Positions 55,601 to 63,130 of a DNA stretch of 64,000 nucleotides are shown one piece after another. The notes beneath the pieces were generated by a model. That model had not been told where the DNA came from. It did no database searches and saw only the letters and a program-made list of their open reading frames with translations. How positions within the stretch are numbered: the stretch's first letter is position 1; each line of letters starts with the position of its first letter. The DNA lies in assembly GCA_965227145.1 (NCBI GenBank), contig OZ245730.1:3534001-3598000 (forward strand). Reading direction: 5' to 3'. Source of the stretch: JACKAQ01 sp965227145 (GTDB lineage: Bacteria > Calditrichota > Calditrichia > RBG-13-44-9 > J075). A program made the translations under genes and the position numbers.

Positions 55601-57378
55601 TCAGCGCGCAATCTGCCACAACCGGTAACAAATCTGCCCGGCTGATTGTTTACAGCAATTCGGCAACCGGCAGCGCAACCGGCGTTTTTATGAAAGCCAA
55701 AGTGGTCAACCCACCGGCATTTTCTGCGCTAACCGTTTCGGATATTGTTTATCAAACAGCAGCGACCGTTACCGCAACCGTTCAGGCGGATACAACGATA
55801 CGGAGCGTTTCCGGCGTGGCATTTTCCGCGGATCAATCCGTAAACGAAACGCTCACATTTTCTGTCAACGGCGGCAATTACGAAGCAATAATTCCCGCCA
55901 GCGCCGTTACCCTCGCCGGGCTGACAATCGTTACGATTGTTGATGACGATTACCAATTGACGACAGCGGACACCATTTTTTCCACCGTTCGGGTGCCGGC
56001 TGGCGCAATTGCCCACAGCTTTCCGGAAGCGACGCAAAATCGCTGGCAAATGTTCTCGCTGCCGATGCAGCCAATCAGCGAAAGTGATCGCGCGATCAGC
56101 GCAGTTCTGGCGGATTTTGGTGCGGAAAGTGATGATAATTGGCGCATCTATCGCACTGATTCTACAGGATTTAGCATCAATTATTATGATCGCGCCGCAC
56201 TCGATGCGATGGGCGATTACGGCCAATTTGAGCCAGGCAACGCTTTCTGGATTTATCTTCGTAACGATGCGCAGGGTTCGGTTGCCAGCACCTCGCCGGA
56301 CTTCCCGGAAAGCCGGGTTTTGCCCGCCGAGCCATATAATTACACGTTGCAACCGGGCTGGAACCAGATCGGAAATCCGTTCAGTGTGCCGATAAACTGG
56401 CGCCAGGTTTCGGCAGATTTGAAGGATTCGCTGGCGGTTTACGCATGGGATAACGGGTGGGGTTCGCTCGCCAAAAAATCGGGCTGGACACCACAAATTC
56501 AGCAGGATTTTGCGATGGCACCATTTAACGGATACGCCATTTTCAACCCGACCGGCGCAGCAATGACACTGACTTTTGATCCCTTGGCAGCAACCGAAGG
56601 TATCCAATTACCCAAAAAATTGGCGGCGAACGAATGGCAATTGCAGCTTATCGCCGAAGGCGAACGGACATTTGATGTGAACGTTATCGGGATGCGCAAC
56701 GATGCGCTGCCAACCCGCGACGCGCTCGATTTTCGCAATCCTGCACCGGTTGCCAGTGAATTTGTTTCGCTGCAATTTCACCGGCCGGAATGGCAAAATC
56801 GCTACCAAAATTTCTGCAGCGATTTCCGCCCCGTGGATGCGGAAGGGCAAATCTGGTATTTCGATTTGCGCAGCAGCAACCGCGTTTCGGACTTTTTTGT
56901 GAACGGTGTTGAAAGTTTGCCAGCCGGATTCCGACTGCAATTGGTGGATCGTAAATACAATAATATTATCGATTTAACGAGCGAAAGTATCGTTCGGCTG
57001 CGCGATCTGGATGCGTCCGAAAGCAACCGTTTTGCAATGCTTGCCGGAACACCGGCGTTCATCGAAGCGCAATCCGGTGCCATCGAAATGATCCAGCCGG
57101 AAAGCTATGCGCTGCTGAGCAACTACCCGAATCCGTTCAACCCGGAAACGTATATTCGCTACCGATTGTCCGCGCCGGGCAATGTGGAATTAGCAATTTA
57201 CAATATTTTGGGTCAACAGGTGGTTACGCTGGTGAATCGCGAACAGCCTGCCGGATTTTACGAAATCCGTTGGGACGGGCGCAACACATTCGGGCAGGAA
57301 ACCGCCAGCGGTGTGTATATTTATCGCCTGAAAGTGAACGATTTTGTGGATTCATTCAAGATGATCAAATTGAAATAG
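52696..57378 (+). CDS. Giant secreted choice-of-anchor-D repeat protein with C-terminal sorting tail
   Basis: A 1560-residue exported protein from ATG 52696 (GAGG 5 bases upstream). The signal is WLRLIAIFIAGLTISAIAQ. Nine repeats of about 100-110 residues follow, each opening like DTLNFAEVLVGEDSL, continuing with a VTITNSGDSALVINGI-type strand pair and closing with a PLSGxG motif. This is the choice-of-anchor-D/ASH-like Ig fold. After them come a GWNQIGNPF/FWIYLR module and, from about residue 1477, the FlgD-like/type IX tail (NYPNPFNPETYIRY, then SGVYIYRLK, ending KMIKLK). It probably forms a long surface stalk or adhesin. Confidence 0.9.
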   Translation: MEHRMNIWLRLIAIFIAGLTISAIAQPGIATTPDTLNFAEVLVGEDSLSSVTITNSGDSALVINGIVMNSVEGNFALSNPLTFPLTIAPDSTSPPVSVRFAPLSPGAKAASLRIFTNIDGADSLKIVQLRGTGIVPDLQPSPDSLSFAEVVMNSSDTEIITLENIGGAPLQIDSVRLATGGAADFSLVSPPVLPQTLLTGQSINVTVQFSPQFRGFQSSALEIVSNDADAPLTTVPVTGTGIAPQITVSPTLLNFGNVLVDHDSLMTLHMINTGNTTLTIDDAGVVGTNANRFNLVNPPVFPNAIPAGDTLTVTLRFAPNIERNYVATFVILSDDPAQPSLQVPLSGRGVHSQIEVSATNLNFGDVQVKVLKTLDFAIFNTGEGDLIIDDLSILSDPDSLFKILNFPPRPYNIHPGDTLTFQLGFRPDTAGVQSAALAITNNDPDPQDRLLLINLSGIGVNPVLVANPENLEFGSVPVSEELERTFYLKNNGTALLIINTIELTIGDTANFDIVTLPTLPAQLQPGSDSAGVTIRFRPQTDGLKTATVTVTSNDSLQNPFFYALSGTGIAPNINSDPASIAYGGVRVGQTFSDTLEIFNEGQAPLVITNIILQGAQVDQFEIVQLPSFPLTILPERDTLKLAIAFSPTSTGQKAAEVRITNNSPNENPYIVPLTGSGTEPQIGASTDSLGFGTVRLGSAPVQFFDVVNTGTAILTISDTNLVGDDNNQFNLILNRDIPIKMLPNSDTLQIGVRFAPNTLGEKNATLELVSDDPNNSLLSIALNGIGALPEIGSANDTLAFGAVVVSESMVDTVFLQNNGGVPLTINGLAITGTQSLNFGFTAPPPLPRVILPGGEYPLSISFLPDAEIDFRATLVVLSDDPNRPQFEVPMTGLGVLPRLSLPADTLDFNFAAVNRQNLVEFVMENSGGAPLIIDSLGITGLNPGDFQVVDATTFPDTIAPNGSSLTKMLSAQSATTGNKSARLIVYSNSATGSATGVFMKAKVVNPPAFSALTVSDIVYQTAATVTATVQADTTIRSVSGVAFSADQSVNETLTFSVNGGNYEAIIPASAVTLAGLTIVTIVDDDYQLTTADTIFSTVRVPAGAIAHSFPEATQNRWQMFSLPMQPISESDRAISAVLADFGAESDDNWRIYRTDSTGFSINYYDRAALDAMGDYGQFEPGNAFWIYLRNDAQGSVASTSPDFPESRVLPAEPYNYTLQPGWNQIGNPFSVPINWRQVSADLKDSLAVYAWDNGWGSLAKKSGWTPQIQQDFAMAPFNGYAIFNPTGAAMTLTFDPLAATEGIQLPKKLAANEWQLQLIAEGERTFDVNVIGMRNDALPTRDALDFRNPAPVASEFVSLQFHRPEWQNRYQNFCSDFRPVDAEGQIWYFDLRSSNRVSDFFVNGVESLPAGFRLQLVDRKYNNIIDLTSESIVRLRDLDASESNRFAMLAGTPAFIEAQSGAIEMIQPESYALLSNYPNPFNPETYIRYRLSAPGNVELAIYNILGQQVVTLVNREQPAGFYEIRWDGRNTFGQETASGVYIYRLKVNDFVDSFKMIKLK

Positions 57379-57407
57379 CGAGGGATCGCGCCATCGATAT
57401 TGCAGAA

Positions 57408-58109
57408 TTGCAGCGGTTTTACAGCGGGTTTTTTATCGAAGATCCGGTGGGGAACAATGCCTTTTCGTTTGCCGAACGCCACAACCGGCGCATTTTTGTG
57501 CCGCCGCTGATTACGGGTTCGCTATCGGATTTAAAAATTGGCGAAACTATTGTTTTTTCTGAAATTGAATCCGGGCAGGAACACAACCTGCCCGGTTTGG
57601 ATCAGTTCATTTTTTGGCAACGCAGCCATCAACCTATCTTCATTTTTGACAATCACAATCACGCTTTTTATTTCTGGATTGCGGCTTATCGCGCCGGTGT
57701 TTTTCCGGCAAGATTGCGGCTGGTGCATGTCGATCAGCACAGCGATATGCGCAAACCGGCCGTTTTTCCGAAATCACTTGATGAAATGACCATTCCGGCG
57801 GCGTTTGAATACACTAATTTTCAATTGAATGTCGGGAATTTTATTCAGCCCGCGCTGCAGTTGGGCTTGTTTAAATCTGTGGAAATTATTGACAGCAGTT
57901 ATTCGCTGTCCCGCCGGTTTGAAGAGCCGATTGTGCTAGATATCGATGTGGATTTTTTTGCCGATGCGATGAGCTACATCCGCGACAGCGAAAAACTGGC
58001 AGCCATTCGTTCATATCTCAATATTGCACAGCTTGTCACTATCGCGACCAGCCCATATTTTATCTCACAGCAGCACGCGATCGATGTTATTCAGAACATT
58101 TTCAGGTAA
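57408..58109 (+). CDS. UPF0489-family protein (arginase-like fold)
   Basis: Residues LQRFYSGFFIEDPVGNN onward belong to the UPF0489 family. Metal-binding-like segments are FDNHNHAFYFWIAAY, LVHVDQHSDMRKP and LDIDVDFFADAM, similar in layout to arginase/deacetylase metal sites. The start is uncertain. In frame there is no ATG or GTG after the end of the giant gene; TTG 57408 is the first ordinary start in the free space, while GAGGG at 57380-57384 fits ATC 57393 or ATT 57399 better. An extension back into the preceding gene is open to TTG 57270. It is cytoplasmic, of unknown function. Confidence 0.72.
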   Translation: MQRFYSGFFIEDPVGNNAFSFAERHNRRIFVPPLITGSLSDLKIGETIVFSEIESGQEHNLPGLDQFIFWQRSHQPIFIFDNHNHAFYFWIAAYRAGVFPARLRLVHVDQHSDMRKPAVFPKSLDEMTIPAAFEYTNFQLNVGNFIQPALQLGLFKSVEIIDSSYSLSRRFEEPIVLDIDVDFFADAMSYIRDSEKLAAIRSYLNIAQLVTIATSPYFISQQHAIDVIQNIFR

Positions 58110-58118
58110 TAAAAGCGG

Positions 58119-59744
58119 TTATTTTTCCGTGTTCGTCAGCAATCCGGGCAATTCTTCTTCCAGATCATTCGAAAAAACTTCCAGCAATGCGGTAAATTGG
58201 TGTGCGGAATACAGCGGTATTTTGTTGATGTTGATATCCGTTTTGGGCACAAATTCATGCATCCGCCAACGGAAGCCGTTTTTGGTTTTCACCACAGATT
58301 TCAGATAGCGTTTATTGGTCGCTAATGTGGGTGAAAGGTCGATTTCTATCTCAATTTCATTGTTGATGACAATTGAAGCAATTTGCTCGGACTGATATAG
58401 CGACGGCACAAACGCCACATTGAGTTGGGTATGATGACGAAACATCAAATAAATATGAATGCCAAACAGCCAGGCTGGATAGGAATCTTGCAAATCATCA
58501 AGTTCGAACGGCGGGACTTGTTTCCGTTTTGCGCGCTCGTTTGAAATCAGTCGCCACAATTCTTCGGGGCTGGGAATTGAGTGATGAATTGCGAGGTGCG
58601 AGAGAAACATTTCCAGCGCATACGGCGGTAATTTTTGATAAGTCACATCGCGAATATCCGAAGTTGCCAGCTCAAGTTGCTCTATTTCCGTCTGAAATTC
58701 TGCGTTGGTCATGCGGCACAAATTCAACCAATCCGGGTTTCCGCCGATACGCCGCAAATAGTGATACAGCGGCAACTGGTTTTCCTGTTCGCGAAGCGCC
58801 TGCTGCACTAACATTTTCCACTGTTCAGATTGGTCCATCATTAAGTAGTAATTTTCCAATGCTTTACGCAGTGATTTATCAGCGGCGTTTTGCAAAAAAA
58901 GGATGCGCATTTCCGGCACGCTTTCCTCAATTTGCCCCGATTCCAGTTTGATAAACGCCCGCCGCTTCCGCCAAAAATAATTATCCGGCTCTTCGATCAG
59001 TTTTTCGCTGACCAACTCCAGTGCCCGGTCAATATCGCCCTGCTGCTCATAAAAATCAATTTCCAGATCAGCAAGATCATCAACGGAAAGATCCGTGAGA
59101 TTCGGGATCGAGTTTTGGAGCAAATAATATACTTCGCCCGGCGCTCTTTTCCCGTTGCGATTCGATTGTTTGAGATAATCCATCAGCAAATCCTTGCTGC
59201 CGGGATTGCGAATTAATGCACCGCGCAGTGTAGAAAATGCCGGGTTGGATTCACCCAATTGCAAATGGAGAAGCGCCTGAACATCCGCCATAAATCCGGG
59301 ATTGCGCAAAACAACCTGATATGCCCGAATTAACTGCAACGCCTCATCAAATTCACCGAATTTGATCTGAATTTTGAGCAGACGCCGCAGGAAAACTTCG
59401 TCCTCACTTACATGATTCACAGCGCGCTCGTAATCTTTTTGGGCACGGCGCTCATCGCCGTTTCTTTCGTGAAGCATTCCCCGCAAACTGTATGCAGTTT
59501 TCAAATCGGGATATTGCCGAATTAATCGGTTGGCGATTGTCATCGCTTTATCGGTCATATCCAGCATCATATAATGCTCGATGAGTTGGGAGAGCAAATC
59601 GGGATGGTGGGTGAGTTTTTCCAGCGCAACGAGCAGGGTTTGCTCCGCTTTTTGATACAGTTGCAACTGGACGAATTCTCTATAGAGTGCAAGATAATTC
59701 GCGGCAGCTGAATCGAGCGTTTCCGTGTGTAAAATTGTTTTCAT
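58119..59744 (-). CDS. TPR-repeat protein of about 540 residues
   Basis: A 541-residue cytoplasmic protein from ATG 59744 (AGGA 10 bases upstream); a TTG 17 codons earlier lacks a site. TPR helices run through the first 330 residues (LYREFVQLQLYQKAEQTLLVAL, DKAMTIANRLIRQYPDLKTAYSLRGML, EFDEALQLIRAYQVVLRNPGF, DIDRALELVSEKLIEEPDNYFWR). The last 150 residues are different (LPPYALEMFLSHLAIHH, YPAWLFGIHIYLMFRHH, IEIEIDLSPTLATN), perhaps a binding domain. It lies downstream of cdsA on the same strand after a 200-base gap. It probably scaffolds protein contacts; the partner is unknown. Confidence 0.75.
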   Translation of the reverse strand: MKTILHTETLDSAAANYLALYREFVQLQLYQKAEQTLLVALEKLTHHPDLLSQLIEHYMMLDMTDKAMTIANRLIRQYPDLKTAYSLRGMLHERNGDERRAQKDYERAVNHVSEDEVFLRRLLKIQIKFGEFDEALQLIRAYQVVLRNPGFMADVQALLHLQLGESNPAFSTLRGALIRNPGSKDLLMDYLKQSNRNGKRAPGEVYYLLQNSIPNLTDLSVDDLADLEIDFYEQQGDIDRALELVSEKLIEEPDNYFWRKRRAFIKLESGQIEESVPEMRILFLQNAADKSLRKALENYYLMMDQSEQWKMLVQQALREQENQLPLYHYLRRIGGNPDWLNLCRMTNAEFQTEIEQLELATSDIRDVTYQKLPPYALEMFLSHLAIHHSIPSPEELWRLISNERAKRKQVPPFELDDLQDSYPAWLFGIHIYLMFRHHTQLNVAFVPSLYQSEQIASIVINNEIEIEIDLSPTLATNKRYLKSVVKTKNGFRWRMHEFVPKTDININKIPLYSAHQFTALLEVFSNDLEEELPGLLTNTEK

Positions 59745-59944
59745 CCTTGCAGCATCCTGTTGGTTAAAACGTTTAACTTCCGTATTTCCTGACAACTAAT
59801 TTAGAACACTTGTTCGATTATTTTGTTGATTTTAAACAAATTCGCGATTTCTAATTTTAATTCCGAAATTCCTTTGTCTGTAATTTTTTGTGAAATAGCC
59901 ACCGCCAAACAACAGGCGTAAATACAATATTTTTAATTATTTGC

Positions 59945-60781
59945 CTATCCAAGAAGTTGAAATTTAAACAGCGTCCACAAAAATGGGGATACGAAGATAA
60001 TTGAATCAAAACGATCGAAAAACCCGCCGTGTCCGGGTAACAGTGCGGAGGTATCTTTTACGCCTGCGTCGCGTTTGAAACGCGATTCGATGAGATCGCC
60101 GATTTGCCCGAAAACGCCGACAATTGCACCGCTGACAATCGCATATTCAATCCGCATTTCCGGAACCAGCACAGCGGCCAACCCCCAAAAGCTGATTATT
60201 CCAAAAATGAAACCGAACGCCGCACCCTCAATCGTTTTATTGGGGCTGACATTTGGCGCGAGTTTGTGTTTGCCCATCAATCGACCGCCAAAATATGCCG
60301 CCGTATCGCAAATCCAGATCGATGCAAAAAATACAATCACAAAATAGCCACCAATGTGAGCATCTGACATCGCATACGTCGGCGACCAACCGGCAAATGC
60401 CAATCGCAAGTTCAGCAACGCAGAAAGCAGTAAAGTGATGTAAACAAAGCCGGAAATTGTATAAACGGTATTGGTGCTCGCCAAGCCTTTCTGGATTTGC
60501 AAATGCGCCAAAAGCATCAGCGCAATGGTTGCAATCACACCAAAATTCCAGATTTCAGGGTAAAAAAATGTGGCGACCAAAAATACGCTGCTCAAGACCG
60601 TGCCCAATATTTTGTGAGCAAAAATCTGTTGATTTTCAAACATACGGTAAAATTCCCATAGCGCCATCCCATTTACAATCAGCGTAAACAGGGCGAAAAA
60701 ATATCCGCCTTCGTAGGTCAAATACAACAACAGTGGAATGCCCCACAGCGCAACAGAAATCCGTTTTGCCAGTTCCTTCAC
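59945..60781 (-). CDS. cdsA: Phosphatidate cytidylyltransferase
   Basis: CdsA makes CDP-diacylglycerol from phosphatidate and CTP, the entry to phospholipid synthesis. The start is GTG 60781, with AGGAG 7 bases upstream; the longer frame to 60883 lacks a site. The 278-residue protein has about seven membrane helices and the C-terminal family signature SRFKRDAGVKDTSALLPGHGGFFDRFDS, with the metal-binding Asp residues. GMALWEFYRMFE near the N-terminus and ICDTAAYFGGRLMGKHKLAP also match CdsA. It lies on the same strand as the response regulator, eIF2B-like, cutA and ftsZ genes. Confidence 0.93.
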   Translation of the reverse strand: MKELAKRISVALWGIPLLLYLTYEGGYFFALFTLIVNGMALWEFYRMFENQQIFAHKILGTVLSSVFLVATFFYPEIWNFGVIATIALMLLAHLQIQKGLASTNTVYTISGFVYITLLLSALLNLRLAFAGWSPTYAMSDAHIGGYFVIVFFASIWICDTAAYFGGRLMGKHKLAPNVSPNKTIEGAAFGFIFGIISFWGLAAVLVPEMRIEYAIVSGAIVGVFGQIGDLIESRFKRDAGVKDTSALLPGHGGFFDRFDSIIFVSPFLWTLFKFQLLG

Positions 60782-60914
60782 ACGCAACTCTCCTATTTGT
60801 GAAATGTTTCTGTCAGTCAGGTTTTGGACAGAACAGGCTAATATAAGGTTTTGGGCGGAAATAACCAGTGGCTGATCCAACAAAATTTCAATATTTTTTT
60901 AGCAATTATCCGGA

Positions 60915-61634
60915 TCAGGATAGTTGTTCCTGGCGGGCTAAATCTTTGAGGTAAATATAAATTTCTTCGAGGTAAATAATGGCGCCTTCCCATTCACGGG
61001 TTTTTACTGCTGCCATCATTTGCACAACTTTTCCTTTTAAGGGATTCAGTTTTAAAACGGAAATGCTGTTTAATAATCGCCAGGCAACCGGCGTAATTTC
61101 GGCGGGATTTTCCATCACAACTAATTTCAATAAATACAAATAGATATATTCGATATTGAGCAACATTTTCCGACGTAAATCGGAGATATTTTCAGCCGCA
61201 TCATCGATGGATTCAATAAAAAATAACCCGGCAATTTCCTGTCGCTCGTCTTCCGGCTGCAACAAAAACCGGATTTTATGTTTGAGTTTTTCTTTGGTAA
61301 ATGGCTTGGAGAGAAAGTCGGTTGCGCCGTTTTCGATGGCCTGAATCAGCGTTACGGTATCCGTTCGGGAGGTGATGATGATAACCGGCGTTTTGCGGAA
61401 TCCGCTCATTTCCCGCAGCGTTGCCAGCGCGCTAAGCCCGTCCATATTGGGCATAATGACATCCAGAAAAACGAGTTTGGGCTGGAAGAGCGGTGCCTTC
61501 TCTATCGCGCTTTCACCATCGCTGACGAGCGCCAGCTCAAACTGGTCGTCCGCCAGATAATTTTGAAACAGCCTGCGCATTACCGGATCATCATCTGCCG
61601 CTAAAATTCGCAGACGGGCATCTTCCCTCGCCAT
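60915..61634 (-). CDS. Response regulator with helical output domain
   Basis: A 239-residue protein from ATG 61634 (GGAG upstream). The receiver domain (about 8-125) has ADDDPVMRR for the acidic pocket, FLDVIMPNMDG with the phosphorylated Asp, IIITSRTD with the switch Ser/Thr and FLSKPFTKEKL with the conserved Lys. The remaining 110 residues are helical (RRKMLLNIEYIYLYLLKLVVM, EGAIIYLEEIYIYLKDLARQ), with no DNA-binding or cyclase motif, so the output is likely protein contact. No histidine kinase lies in the window. The start is 33 bases after the eIF2B-like stop, indicating one operon. Confidence 0.88.
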   Translation of the reverse strand: MAREDARLRILAADDDPVMRRLFQNYLADDQFELALVSDGESAIEKAPLFQPKLVFLDVIMPNMDGLSALATLREMSGFRKTPVIIITSRTDTVTLIQAIENGATDFLSKPFTKEKLKHKIRFLLQPEDERQEIAGLFFIESIDDAAENISDLRRKMLLNIEYIYLYLLKLVVMENPAEITPVAWRLLNSISVLKLNPLKGKVVQMMAAVKTREWEGAIIYLEEIYIYLKDLARQEQLS

Positions 61635-61667
61635 ATTCGCTCCATCAACTTGCCTGATCAATTCAAC

Positions 61668-62606
61668 TTACAGGTAGCGATCAATAAATTCTTTCAGTTC
61701 AATGATGCCGTCTTCCAGCACAATTTTATCTGCAAAGGAAAGCGGGGATTCTTCAAAATAAAAATTATCAACCTGTAAATTGGTCACTTTGTCCGAAAAC
61801 AGTTCTTTGGGTTCGTCGGGCAAAAAGCGCACGGGATAGGTGCGTTTCAATAATACTTTGTCCGATTCCCCGGCGATATACATGGGTTTGTTCATATATT
61901 TTGCGAGACATCCGATTGCGAACGTTCCGGTTTTGTTGACGAAGTGTGTTTCGGTAAAACGATCCGTTCCGGTGAGAACAAAATTGCTTTCTTCCACTGC
62001 ACGCGCGATATCGGCATCGGCTATCAGCTTCACTTTTACGCCGGCTTTGGCAAGCCGTTTAGCCATCGCTGCGCCTTCGTTCAGCGGACGGCTTTCTGTG
62101 CAAATCACCCGGAACCGTTTTTTCTGTTTGCGGGCTGCCATCAAAATGGATTCGACAACACTGCTGGAGGAATGAGTGAGCACTGAGTGATGTTCGAGGA
62201 TCAAACGGCAGCCAAATTTGGCGACGTTGGCGGCGTTTTTTACACCTTGTGCCCGAATCCGCGTAATTTCATCCAGCGTGGATTGTTTGATGACGTCGAT
62301 ATCTTTTTGTTCTTTGGGGATATCCTGAATAAATTTCAGGACATTAAATGTGCGGTTGTAAATTAGCGCCATCAGCGGTTTTGCCCGCACCAGCGCATTT
62401 CGCAATTTGGAAAGCGCCTGAATCAGCTCGGTACGGTTGCGATACAGTTGCTTCTGGACAAATTCTTCCACAACATCCAGCGCGATATTTGCCAGAAAAA
62501 TAGAACCGTGCGTTGAATCATCACGAATTTTGGCAACATCATCCCGCCAGTATTCGATCTCGAGATTGTCGTCTTGTTCGTCGAATTGTTCATCCAATAT
62601 TGACAT
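61668..62606 (-). CDS. eIF2B-alpha-like / sugar-phosphate isomerase-fold protein
   Basis: A 312-residue member of the eIF-2B alpha/beta/delta-related family, whose bacterial members include methylthioribose-1-phosphate and ribose-1,5-bisphosphate isomerases. Characteristic runs are LTHSSSSVVESILMAARKQKKRFRVICTESRPLNEGAAMAKRLAKAG, then LTGTDRFTETHFVNKTGTFAIGCLAKYMNKP, where the isomerases hold substrate residues (an LTGADR-like motif and its NKxGT neighbour). A 90-residue helical N-terminus is also present. GGTGGA precedes the ATG. The start overlaps the cutA end by 17 bases. True substrate unknown. Confidence 0.83.
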   Translation of the reverse strand: MSILDEQFDEQDDNLEIEYWRDDVAKIRDDSTHGSIFLANIALDVVEEFVQKQLYRNRTELIQALSKLRNALVRAKPLMALIYNRTFNVLKFIQDIPKEQKDIDVIKQSTLDEITRIRAQGVKNAANVAKFGCRLILEHHSVLTHSSSSVVESILMAARKQKKRFRVICTESRPLNEGAAMAKRLAKAGVKVKLIADADIARAVEESNFVLTGTDRFTETHFVNKTGTFAIGCLAKYMNKPMYIAGESDKVLLKRTYPVRFLPDEPKELFSDKVTNLQVDNFYFEESPLSFADKIVLEDGIIELKEFIDRYL

Positions 62607-62916
62607 TGCTATCCACCCAGTTTAAGTAATCTTTTGACCCTCTATATATCGGAATAGCTAAAATTTCCGGGACTTCGTACGGATGAAGCTCGGTTATTTT
62701 TGCTTCCAGATTATCGTATGCAACAACAGTAGTTTTGATAACGAGCAGCAACTCTGCATCATCGCAAATTTCGTTTTTCCATGAATAGACGGAACGCACA
62801 TCTTTGACAATATTACAACATGCGGCGAGCTGTTCGCTCACCAGCGCAGATGCGATGGATTCGGCTGATTTGATATCGGGAACCGTGCAAAATATCATTA
62901 AATAATTGGTTTCCAT
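62590..62916 (-). CDS. cutA: Divalent-cation tolerance protein CutA
   Basis: A 108-residue CutA1 protein from ATG 62916, beginning METNYLMIFCTVPDIKSAESIASALVSEQLAACCNIV, the usual CutA opening. The frame is open 56 codons upstream without coding character. VRSVYSWKNEICDDAELLLVIKTT and ELHPYEVPEILAIPI complete the ferredoxin-like fold that trimerises; the HPYEVPE motif is the family signature. It is cytoplasmic and linked to copper/divalent-metal tolerance, though the exact role is unsettled. It overlaps the eIF2B-like gene by 17 bases. A weak ribosome binding site makes the start slightly uncertain. Confidence 0.9.
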   Translation of the reverse strand: METNYLMIFCTVPDIKSAESIASALVSEQLAACCNIVKDVRSVYSWKNEICDDAELLLVIKTTVVAYDNLEAKITELHPYEVPEILAIPIYRGSKDYLNWVDSNVNIG

Positions 62917-63033
62917 GGCGCGAAAAATAAGACGATGTGTCAGGTAAATCAAGCAGTTTATTGGGCTGATTACCAAATCAACGGAACCACTTTTTCGACC
63001 GGAAAAAAGGACGCTAGCCACTGGCATACAAAA

Positions 63034-63060
63034 CGGGGAAAAGATGGTGGCTTTTCCCCG
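63034..63060 (-). terminator. Hairpin after ftsZ
   Basis: CGGGGAAAAG (63034-63043) and CTTTTCCCCG (63051-63060) form a perfect 10-bp stem with a 7-base loop. On the minus strand it is followed by a short TTTTG stretch, so it is probably a terminator or partial attenuator between ftsZ and cutA. Confidence 0.6.
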
Positions 63061-63130
63061 CGAATGTGTTGCCGTTCCTGGCATTCATGACCGTGCCGAC
63101 TGGCACGACGAGCAGAAAATAGTGTCTAAA

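Noticed and set aside
2189..57378. A complete type IX secretion system in the window
   Set aside because: Only cargo-like proteins with C-terminal tails are present. No Por/Spr core component (SprA, PorV, PorU, PorK-N) is recognisable here, so the system itself is inferred to lie elsewhere.
59813..59824. GAACA-CT-TGTTC dyad upstream of the TPR gene
   Set aside because: It resembles the TetR operator arms but has two central bases instead of one and lacks the outer TT/AA, so I did not count it as a fifth operator.
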